In this document: positions 7,248-13,377 of the stretch, piece by piece
Layout: each line of letters opens with the position of its first letter
Position numbering within the stretch: the stretch's first letter is position 1
Assembly (NCBI GenBank): GCA_036404255.1
Contig: DASWOP010000062.1
Location: 1 to 28,486, forward strand
DNA: 28,486 nucleotides
Reading direction: 5' to 3'
From: JARLFX01 sp036404255
Lineage (GTDB): Bacteria > Acidobacteriota > Terriglobia > Terriglobales > Acidobacteriaceae
Notes under the pieces: model-generated
Database searches by the model: none
What the model was told of the DNA's origin: nothing
Seen by the model: only the letters and a program-made list of their open reading frames with translations
Program-made: the position numbers and the translations under genes

Positions 7248-8204
7248 CTAGCCGTTCACAACGTGCTGCATGATGCGGCCGTGGCGGGTGACGATGCGGA
7301 GGCGCTCGCCGTTCATGATCTTGCGGGCCTGGGCTTTGGCGTGGCCGGCCCAGGGGCCGACGGGGTCGAGCCGCATGTACATCGTCCAGTGGCGGAGGGC
7401 GCGGCGCTTCTCGCCTTTGCGCTCGTAGGCGAGGGCGAGGTTGTAGTGCGCGTCTGCGTACTGCGGAACCAGGCGGATGGCGGTCTGGTAGGCGACGATG
7501 GCGTCACTCAGGCGCTGCAGTTCGTCGAGGACGTTGCCGAGATCGAAGAAAGCGAGTGCGTATTCGGGATCGGCTTCGGTGGCGCGGCGGTAGAACTCTT
7601 CTGCTTTGCGGAACTGGCGCTGGTTGTAGTGGATCGTGCCGAGGTTGATGCAGCTTGGCGCATGAGTGGGCAGCACGACGAGAATCTCTTCGTAGAGATC
7701 GATGGCCTGAAGCAGAGTAGCGGGATTCTCTTCGAGAGCGACGGCGCGGAGGAACATCTCCTGCGCCTGCGACTGGCGCTCCGGCAATGTGGGAACGCGG
7801 GGCGGAGCGGGTGCGCCGACGACGGAGAGTTGCGATTGCGAGACGGCATCGAAATCGAAGATGAGCTGCTGGCGGACGGGATCGACCAGGGCGCCGCAGT
7901 GGCGGAAGGCGATGCGCGAGCCGCGCTGGACGGCGCTGGCTTCCAGCATGGGATTGGTCATGCCGGAGACGCGCTGCATGGCGTCTACCGATGCGCGAAT
8001 GCTCTTGGAGCTGATGCGGGTGGCGCGGAGATCGCGCAGCTTGCGCAACTGCACCAGATTTTCAAAGGAGTATTCCTGCAAAGAGGCGATAAGACCCGCC
8101 CGCTCCCAGGCCACCAGCTGCCGGGGGTTCAGGCGGAGGATGCGGAGAACGTCTTGCCGTGCGTAGCGGGTCACAGGGATGATCTCGAAAGGCACTGGTT
8201 TCAC
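7248..8204 (-). CDS. MerR-type HTH protein with C-terminal TPR repeats
   Basis: A 318-residue two-part protein. Residues about 14-85 look like a MerR winged helix: RQDVLRILRLNPRQLVAWERAGLI, then YSFENLVQLRKLRDLRATRIS. Residues about 145-300 are tetratricopeptide repeats, with units such as CINLGTIHYNQRQFRKAEEF, ALAFFDLGNVLDELQRLSDA and ADAHYNLALAYERKGEKRRA. In ordinary MerR regulators a coiled coil and a ligand domain follow the HTH. Here TPRs replace the effector domain, which suggests that the regulator senses a protein partner. The ATG at 8204 has weak ribosome-binding support. It is upstream of, and cocistronic with, an MFS gene. Candidate operator repeats (TACATGG) lie just upstream. Confidence 0.88.
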   Translation of the reverse strand: MKPVPFEIIPVTRYARQDVLRILRLNPRQLVAWERAGLIASLQEYSFENLVQLRKLRDLRATRISSKSIRASVDAMQRVSGMTNPMLEASAVQRGSRIAFRHCGALVDPVRQQLIFDFDAVSQSQLSVVGAPAPPRVPTLPERQSQAQEMFLRAVALEENPATLLQAIDLYEEILVVLPTHAPSCINLGTIHYNQRQFRKAEEFYRRATEADPEYALAFFDLGNVLDELQRLSDAIVAYQTAIRLVPQYADAHYNLALAYERKGEKRRALRHWTMYMRLDPVGPWAGHAKAQARKIMNGERLRIVTRHGRIMQHVVNG

Positions 8205-8225
8205 TCTTGGTTGGAGTATGCGTCG

Positions 8226-8293
8226 TTACATGGCTCCAATCAAGTGGAAATCCCCCATGTATATCAATTTTCAGTGGATAACGCGTACATGGG
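8226..8293 (-). promoter_or_regulatory. candidate operator upstream of MerR-TPR gene
   Basis: Three copies of one heptamer sit upstream of the start at 8204: TACATGG at 8227-8233, its inverse CCATGTA at 8255-8261, and TACATGG at 8286-8292. The last two extend to perfect 8-bp arms, CCCATGTA / TACATGGG. A minus-strand TATACA lies inside. Inverted repeats like this suit an autoregulated dimeric HTH protein, but the spacing is not the canonical MerR arrangement. Confidence 0.3.
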
Positions 8294-8342
8294 TAGATAC
8301 CTGAGGTATATCGCTGGTTAATCCACAGGGAAAGACAAAAGA

Positions 8343-8585
8343 TCAGCACGGATAGAAGCGGGAAGAGGCTGGATCCCACGGATGAGGTGCTGAGGATTGG
8401 AATCATTAAGTTGATTCGATCCGCAGTGTCTGTGGCATCTGGGTTGAGTTTGCTTGGGAAGATAAGAGCAAAGAAAGGATCAGCACGGATAGAAGCGGGA
8501 AAAGGCGGGATCGCACGGATGAGAATCAAAAATGGTTTAAATCCCGTTTGATCCGTATTGTTCGTGGCATCCGTGTGAGTCGCTT
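8343..8585. repeat. family D repeats (CACGGAT), two tandem copies
   Basis: Two copies start at about 8343 and 8479, both with CAGCACGGATAGAAGCGGGA. Each ends in an inverted arm of the GTGGCATC-CGTGTGAG type. Each copy is an imperfect long inverted repeat of about 100 bp. The same vocabulary (CAGCACGGAT, GGATCAAGGCGGAT) recurs at 15952-16131 and 20137-20175. The gap from 8205 to 8669 holds nothing else I can support. Confidence 0.75.
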
Positions 8586-8669
8586 GCTGTGTGTGCCGCA
8601 CAAACACACAGACCGCGCCAGTTTCGGCAGTGGTCTTTTTCCTGGGGGAAGTGTGGAGGAACTTGAGAT

Positions 8670-8774
8670 CTACTCGGAGTCTGAGTCGGAGTCGGCGGCA
8701 CCGGAACGGGAGGCAACGAGACACGGCAACAGAACCATGGCGAGAAAAGCTACAGCAACGAGCGCGTCGTGCAT
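8670..8774 (-). CDS. 34-residue membrane or secreted peptide
   Basis: The ATG at 8774 is preceded on the minus strand by AAGGAG with 8 bases between it and the start, the best ribosome-binding site in this part of the window. The peptide starts MHDALVAVAFLAMVLL and continues with PCLVASRSGAA. It ends in an acidic Asp-Ser tail (DSDSDSE) before TAG. It therefore has one hydrophobic helix at about 4-20 and a negatively charged C-terminus, like a small single-pass membrane peptide or an uncleaved signal anchor. No family is recognised. It stands alone between repeats (8343-8585) and the GDPD gene. Confidence 0.5.
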   Translation of the reverse strand: MHDALVAVAFLAMVLLPCLVASRSGAADSDSDSE

Positions 8775-8913
8775 TTGTGAATCTCCTTGCGGGCGGCTAT
8801 CCATTGCCCGCCTGACATTCACAAGGATCACGCGAATCAAGTTGCATCACCATTCCACTTAGGGCTATGTCCTATGCCCCGAAAGGTGTAGATCGGATCG
8901 ATTCCGACTTCAT

Positions 8914-9744
8914 CTACTGGAGCGCTTTTCGCAGCTCCTCGGCGCGATTGGTGACCAAGACGGCCATAGGCCGCGTGCTCAGGTAATCCGAATACGCAGT
9001 GGGGCCGCTCTTCTCGGCCTGTACGTCGAGCTTCTCCATTGCGTCGCTGATGACGGGCTTGCCGGTCTTCGCTGCGTACTGGAAGAGTTCGGGCGCGGAG
9101 CCTTGGGGAACATAAAACGCGATCGGATGATTGCCAGCTTTTACCAGTGCGGCGTCTACATCGGCGTCGCTTTTGACGAGCAGCGAGACCATTACCTTGG
9201 GATCGGAGGCGAGGGCCTTCGCGTCTGTTTCAGGATCGAAGCTGAGGAAGATGACGCGCGGCAGCAGACCTGCGAGCTTCAGCATGGTGGCTGCGGTGGC
9301 GGGCGAGCCGGATTTGAGATCGACCAGGACGTGGACGTTGTTGGTCTTCATCCAACCGACGAAGCGGGCGAAGTAGGGAAGGCGCTCGGTGGAGATGGTC
9401 TCGTCGTCGCGGAGGTAGACGGTGGAGAGATCGCCGTCAGAGTAGTGGCTGATGAGGCCCTTTGCCGTGGTGGTGCGGTCGAGAGTGCGATCGTGCAGAA
9501 GGTAGAGGGTGCCGTCGCGGCTGGTGGCGAGATCCATCTCGATCCACGGGATGCCGGCGGCGACGGTCTTTTCCATCTGCGGGATGCTGTTCTCAAGCTG
9601 CTCGGGGGTGAGCCAGCCGCGATGTGCGCAGACGGCGGGCTTTGCGGAGTTGGGCCAGGTGATCTGGGGCTCGGCGGCTGCGTGGCTGAAGGTTGTGGCG
9701 GCGAGAGCAAGTACGGGCAGGAGAAGCCACTTCAGACGAGGCAT
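8914..9744 (-). CDS. glycerophosphodiester phosphodiesterase family protein, secreted
   Basis: A 276-residue GDPD-family enzyme that hydrolyses glycerophosphodiesters to sn-glycerol 3-phosphate and an alcohol. A signal peptide (about 1-24, basic start and a LLLPVLALAATTF core) indicates export. The metal and catalytic set is visible: His41-Arg42 in AHRGW, Glu51-Asn52, Glu69 and Asp71 in IEMDLATSRDG, and His84 in LLHDRTLDRTT. A lysine in VLVDLKSG and the GKPVISDA segment (TIM-barrel strand 7) follow. The family's C-terminal D/N-G motif is replaced by a divergent end, so substrate range is uncertain. The ATG at 9744 lacks a strong ribosome-binding site but begins a normal signal peptide. The gene appears monocistronic and ends next to repeat-rich DNA. 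Confidence 0.9.
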   Translation of the reverse strand: MPRLKWLLLPVLALAATTFSHAAAEPQITWPNSAKPAVCAHRGWLTPEQLENSIPQMEKTVAAGIPWIEMDLATSRDGTLYLLHDRTLDRTTTAKGLISHYSDGDLSTVYLRDDETISTERLPYFARFVGWMKTNNVHVLVDLKSGSPATAATMLKLAGLLPRVIFLSFDPETDAKALASDPKVMVSLLVKSDADVDAALVKAGNHPIAFYVPQGSAPELFQYAAKTGKPVISDAMEKLDVQAEKSGPTAYSDYLSTRPMAVLVTNRAEELRKALQ

Positions 9745-9813
9745 CCGCGGGTCCTTTCACGGGGTGGAGATGGGGGAGTTGTGGAGAGTCTCTGGATGAT
9801 TCGCGGAGGGAAG

Positions 9814-9889
9814 TGGAGCCGACGAACGGACTTGAACCGTTGACCTGCTGATTACGAATCAGCTGCTCTACCAACTGAGCTACGTCGGC
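9814..9889 (-). tRNA. tRNA-Thr(CGT)
   Basis: Minus strand. The acceptor GCCGACG (9889-9883) pairs with CGTCGGC, and the CCA end is encoded at 9816-9814. The anticodon arm GCTGA-TTCGTAA-TCAGC gives CGT. The D arm (GCTCAGTTGGTAGAGC) and T arm are normal. Confidence 0.96.
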
Positions 9890-9961
9890 CTACAGAATTG
9901 ATTTTATCGGCTATGGGCGGTTCGTGCAAAATCTGGGTGGATGGGTGGCGTTGGGAGCGTT

Positions 9962-10101
9962 GGGTACCTCCGGGGCTAAAGCCCCATTTTCAATTTATGT
10001 TGCTTGCCGTGCAGGCTAAAGCCTGCACTCCCCCGGCTGAAGCCGGGGGCTTAATCCCAAGGTGCTGCACGCCGCCGACTAAGCCGGGGGCTTAATCCCA
10101 A
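9962..10101. repeat. interspersed repeat family C, copy 2 plus partial duplicate
   Basis: Same motif order as 4836-4933: GGGTACCTCCGGGGCTAAAG, TGCTTGCCGTGCAGGCTAAA, CCCCCGGCTGAAGCCGGGGG and CTTAATCCC. The last module is repeated at 10076-10100. That duplication shows how such arrays grow. It lies in the gene-free gap 9890-10300. Confidence 0.85.
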
Positions 10102-10169
10102 GGGACAAGAAGCTTGGAGCGTTCGCTGTAGAGAAGGAAGATGCTCGGGAAAGTTTGTAGCAGGTGGGG

Positions 10170-10250
10170 CATCCGCGAAATACGGGGATCCTTCGACTGC
10201 GCCACTCGCGATGAGGCTGCGAGTGGCTCCGCTCAGGATGACGGCGGTAC
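10170..10250. repeat. interspersed repeat family A, copy 2
   Basis: Nearly identical to 5518-5597, including the 9-bp hairpin arms GCCACTCGC / GCGAGTGGC and the AGGATGACGGCGGT end. It sits about 50 bases beyond the stop of the GH28 gene, on the side where that gene's transcript would end. Confidence 0.88.
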
Positions 10251-10300
10251 TTGTGGTGAGGATGCGGGGCTTGCTCAGGATGACGGCAGTTCGTGCGGTG

Positions 10301-11764
10301 CTATCGCATCGGCGGAAAGGCAGTGGTTGGGCAGCCGTGGGTGGAGACGAGGCGCTTACGGTCCACTACGTTTTCTATGGTCACGCCCTCGCCGGTGGGG
10401 GTGAAGTTCACCATGCCGGGGCCGAGGGTGATTTTGGAGAACTGGCTGTGAACCTGCGACGGCTTGATGCCTTTGATGATGACGCTGCTGAGCGAGATCT
10501 CGGTGATGTGGTCTGCGTTTTTGCCCGAGATCAGGACATCGCCGGGGGTGAGCGAGGTGATCTTCTCCAGGTGGATGGCCTTGTAGTCGGGGATCTTATT
10601 GCCGACGACGCCGGGATCGACGAAGCCTTCGGTGGTGCCGTTGTTGTAGAAGGGGCTGATGGCGATGGGCATGGGGACGCCGCGCATGCAGATATTGCGG
10701 AAGGTGAGGTCGTGCGCCGGGCCGCCGCGGGCTGCGTTGCTCTTGATGCGGACGCCGCTGGTGGTGTGGTCTTCGGTGAGGCCATCGACGAGGATGAAGC
10801 TGTCGTTCACGACTTCGCTGCCGATGGACATGCCGTGGCCGCTGTAAAAGTGGTTGTCAATCACGCTCATGTGCTGGACGTCGCTCTTGATGGCGATGTT
10901 GTCGTCGCCGTTGTCGATCCAGCTTTTGGTGACGGTGACGTTGGTGGCGGAGCCGGGGTCGATGCCGTCGGTGTTGCGCGTGTCGGTGCCGCGAACGGTG
11001 GGGGTGAGCAGATGCACGCCCCAGGCGGTGAAGCCGTCGAGGTGGTTCACGCAGACGTGACAGTTAGGTGCGTTGTTGAGATGGATGCGATAGAGGGTGA
11101 GGCCGTCGGCATGGCTGCCGGTGATGATCCGGGTGCTGTAGTAGGCGAGCTGCTTTGGTTCAGCGGCACGGGCCATCTGCCACCAGGTGTAGTCGTGGCC
11201 GATGAGCTGGGCGCCGCCGCGGCCGTCGAGCGTGCCATCGCCCATGACGGCTGCGTTCTTGCCGGTGACGGTGATGAGCGATCTGCAGGTGCGGCCCTGC
11301 GGCGTCTCGGGCATCTTCTTGCCGGCGGCGGCTTCCTTGGCGGTGATGTAGACGCGGCTGATGTCACTGAGGGTTCCGCAGAGGAGCTTGGACTTGGTGT
11401 CGCCGGGGGTGGGGTCGTAGTCGCGCGGATCACGGGAGCCATAGAGGGTGACACCTTTATCTACCAAGAGGACGGCGCCGTCACCGAGTGTGAGCGCGCC
11501 GGAGAGGAATGCGTTTGCGCCCTTCACGCCGGGGGCGAGCTCGACGGCGCGGCCGGGACGGCAGTAGTCCAGCGCGGTCTGGATGAGCAGGGTGTCAGTT
11601 GTCTTCTCGTATTGCTCGTCAAGCTTTTCGGCAATGCCGGTGCGATCGGCGTGCAGGGTGATGCAGACGGGCGGGATCACGGGCTCGGTTACGGTGCGCG
11701 TGTCCTGTGCTGTTGCCGCTATACCGCCGATGAGAAGAGAAGTTGCCAGCCAGTGCATACGCAT
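10301..11764 (-). CDS. glycoside hydrolase family 28 (polygalacturonase-like), secreted
   Basis: A 487-residue GH28 protein that should hydrolyse alpha-1,4-galacturonan or related pectin. A signal peptide (about 1-20, HWLATSLLIGGIAATAQ) indicates export. All family motifs are visible: NTDGID (Asp266), GDDNIAIK (Asp287 and Asp288), GHGMSIGS (His310) and RIKS (Arg339, Lys341). The parallel beta-helix repeats fill the middle. I chose the ATG at 11764 because AAGGAG lies 10 bases upstream on the minus strand; an in-frame start at 11797 lacks this. The gene stands alone, with a strong promoter and terminator unit about 160-280 bases upstream that could be its leader. A secreted pectinase fits a soil or plant-litter heterotroph. 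Confidence 0.93.
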   Translation of the reverse strand: MRMHWLATSLLIGGIAATAQDTRTVTEPVIPPVCITLHADRTGIAEKLDEQYEKTTDTLLIQTALDYCRPGRAVELAPGVKGANAFLSGALTLGDGAVLLVDKGVTLYGSRDPRDYDPTPGDTKSKLLCGTLSDISRVYITAKEAAAGKKMPETPQGRTCRSLITVTGKNAAVMGDGTLDGRGGAQLIGHDYTWWQMARAAEPKQLAYYSTRIITGSHADGLTLYRIHLNNAPNCHVCVNHLDGFTAWGVHLLTPTVRGTDTRNTDGIDPGSATNVTVTKSWIDNGDDNIAIKSDVQHMSVIDNHFYSGHGMSIGSEVVNDSFILVDGLTEDHTTSGVRIKSNAARGGPAHDLTFRNICMRGVPMPIAISPFYNNGTTEGFVDPGVVGNKIPDYKAIHLEKITSLTPGDVLISGKNADHITEISLSSVIIKGIKPSQVHSQFSKITLGPGMVNFTPTGEGVTIENVVDRKRLVSTHGCPTTAFPPMR

Positions 11765-11924
11765 CGTTGAAATGCTCCTTGGTGTACCGCAGGCCAACTT
11801 AGCATACTGGGGTTAACTTTTGCTGTGTGTTGAGGCGGTTGAGATGGAGACGTGGCGAGTGAACGAGTAGACGCAACGGCGAAAAAGTTGGCGCGCAGAG
11901 TGGGCGAGAGGTGCTGCAGCAGAC

Positions 11925-12006
11925 ACGAAAAGGCCGCCCGGCAACAGGGCGGCCTTTTCTTAGGGAGAATAGTTCCAACGGAGGCAAAGCCATCAGAACT
12001 TTCTTG
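11925..12006 (-). ncRNA. candidate small RNA or GH28 leader with attenuator
   Basis: Starting a few bases after the -10 box at 12012-12017, a minus-strand transcript of about 80 nt would end in the GC-rich hairpin at 11928-11958. No open frame with a ribosome-binding site fits in it. It could be a stand-alone small RNA, or the 5' leader of the GH28 gene (start 11764) with a terminator acting as attenuator. Alternatively, the hairpin only ends the amidase-DUF6599 transcript. Confidence 0.35.
11928..11958 (-). terminator. intrinsic terminator hairpin
   Basis: Perfect 12-bp arms, AAAAGGCCGCCC / GGGCGGCCTTTT, around a 7-base loop. TTTTC follows on the minus strand and TTTTCTTA on the plus strand, so it may work in both directions. 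Confidence 0.75.
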
Positions 12007-12011
12007 TCCGA

Positions 12012-12040
12012 ATCTTATGTACGGCCCGGGGGAGTGTCAA
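12012..12040 (-). promoter_or_regulatory. near-consensus sigma-70 promoter
   Basis: Minus strand TTGACA (12040-12035), a 17-base spacer, then TAAGAT (12017-12012). This is a perfect -35 box and a 5 of 6 -10 box at ideal spacing. It points at the hairpin at 11928-11958 and, beyond it, the GH28 gene. Confidence 0.6.
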
Positions 12041-12208
12041 GCCAAAATCCATGAAGTAGCAACTGCTTTATTATCAGCGCGTTGAATGGTATCTCTTTAG
12101 TTACTTGCGCTTGAATTTATTCGCCTTATATTCGCTTTTTAGTGATAGGGGGAAAGCTCAAAGTGAGCTTTTTCAGGCGGTTACCCGGCTGGGTGCACCA
12201 AAAACGGG

Positions 12209-13345
12209 TCAGTCCTGCCTGCCATCGGGATGTACGGGGCCGTGGGTCAGATTGAGGCTGATAAATTCCGTATCCTCAACAGCCGATGCGGACTTACCGC
12301 GCAGGACCCGGATGATGGCTCTCGCGCCACCGAAGAAAAGCCCGAGGATGACCGAGGCGGCGCAGAGTATGCCGGCGAGGGCAGCGATGCCGAGGTAGAG
12401 GTGCGCGGCGCGCCACGCTTCGCTGACGTAGCCCTGCGGCTTGTTCAGGGTAATCTCGGCTTCGTAGTGAATGGCACGGGCGAGCTTGATGGCTTCAGCC
12501 TGGGGCATGCTATCGGTCAGGGCGACGATGGGGCCGGTGCGCCAGGCGACATTCTGCGCGTTGCTGAGAAGACCGTTGGGAAGTGATTTCTGCGGCTGCA
12601 GGTTGAATTGAGTGGCGAAGGTTTTGAGTTGGGCGGCGGCCATCTGCGGGGTGGGGTATTCGACGAGGGTGAGGGTGCCGCTGCCGTAGCGACCGATTAC
12701 GACTTCGGCGCCGGTGTTGAAGTCGAGCTTGCCGGCGAGGGGACTTTGGGCATGGGCAACTCCCACGGGGCCGATGGCATACAGGATGCTAGTGGTGTCT
12801 AAGCCTGTCTTTGGTAAATATTCTGGAAGAGTTGGAAGGTGCGCTCCCGAGCCTGTTGGAATCGGCAGCATTTTTGCCAGCGCACTCATATCTTCGCGTG
12901 GATGTCGTGGGGGGGCACCATAGAAGACACCAGCTATCACGGTGTCGCCTTGACGGAGCGACGCGCTGACGCCAGCACGTGTTTCTCGATTGCCAATCTC
13001 AATCAGCGGACTACTTATTTCGTGTCCGGGAAAGTAGCTATAGGCACCCGTCGCGTCAGTGAATTGATATGCCGCGAGCTTGAATGTTGAAGAACCTTGC
13101 TGATAAGTCGCGAATGCCGCGCGACGAAAGCCCAACTCCTGTAGGTGAGCAGATGTTTCACCATCAGGGTCTGCTGCCTCTGCAGGTGTAGCCACCGCTT
13201 GTAATTGTGTCGCCGTCCAACCGGCGAAGCTCTGCGGAAGTAATGGCTTTGGCGGGAGCTGGATGGTGGCGGAGGCGGGCTTCTGCTGCGCAGGGAGCAT
13301 GGGCACTGCGGACAGAAGCAATAAGAGGATGAGGCTGCGACGCAT
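12209..13345 (-). CDS. DUF6599 family protein, exported and membrane-anchored
   Basis: A 378-residue protein recognised as the DUF6599 type common in Acidobacteria; no biochemical function is known. A cleavable signal peptide (about 1-19, ILLLLLSAVPMLPAQ) is followed by an extracytoplasmic domain. Its typical segments are FAGWTATQLQAV, AYQFTDATGAYSYF and TLVEYPTPQMAAAQL. A C-terminal membrane helix lies at about 318-342, with a short basic cytoplasmic tail. The ATG at 13345 has no good ribosome-binding site. It starts 32 bases after the stop of the amidase gene on the same strand, so the two are probably cotranscribed, hinting at an envelope role. The segment around 12781 is lower in GC (43% in one 60-base hand count) than the rest of the gene. 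Confidence 0.85.
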   Translation of the reverse strand: MRRSLILLLLLSAVPMLPAQQKPASATIQLPPKPLLPQSFAGWTATQLQAVATPAEAADPDGETSAHLQELGFRRAAFATYQQGSSTFKLAAYQFTDATGAYSYFPGHEISSPLIEIGNRETRAGVSASLRQGDTVIAGVFYGAPPRHPREDMSALAKMLPIPTGSGAHLPTLPEYLPKTGLDTTSILYAIGPVGVAHAQSPLAGKLDFNTGAEVVIGRYGSGTLTLVEYPTPQMAAAQLKTFATQFNLQPQKSLPNGLLSNAQNVAWRTGPIVALTDSMPQAEAIKLARAIHYEAEITLNKPQGYVSEAWRAAHLYLGIAALAGILCAASVILGLFFGGARAIIRVLRGKSASAVEDTEFISLNLTHGPVHPDGRQD

Positions 13346-13377
13346 ACAAATCTGAGAGTACCACTGTGGGGAAATAG

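Larger units (their letters stand above)
11798..12208. other. 411-base gap with promoter-terminator unit
   Basis: No credible protein gene. It holds a near-consensus minus-strand promoter (12012-12040) and a perfect hairpin terminator (11928-11958). An AT-rich stretch at 12085-12165 carries promoter-like hexamers but no clear pair. Confidence 0.6.

Noticed and set aside
5989..7251. Plus-strand open frame of about 420 codons opposite the MFS gene
   Set aside because: The composition is an extreme run of Gly, Glu, Asp and Ala without domain pattern, while the minus strand has a normal 12-helix transporter.
8265..8330. Possible replication origin from DnaA-box-like TTATCCAC and ATCCACAG sites
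   Set aside because: Only isolated near matches here and at about 27570, with no cluster, no AT-rich unwinding region and no dnaA, dnaN or parAB nearby.
8062..8724. Minus-strand frame across the family D repeats
   Set aside because: Most of it is repeat translation and it overlaps the 5' end of the MerR-TPR gene and the 34-residue peptide gene, both of which have better support.
10211..11770. Long plus-strand open frame of over 500 codons opposite the GH28 gene
   Set aside because: The minus-strand GH28 gene has complete family motifs and a signal peptide; the plus frame is Gly/Ala/Val/Asp-rich shadow sequence caused by high GC in the third codon position.
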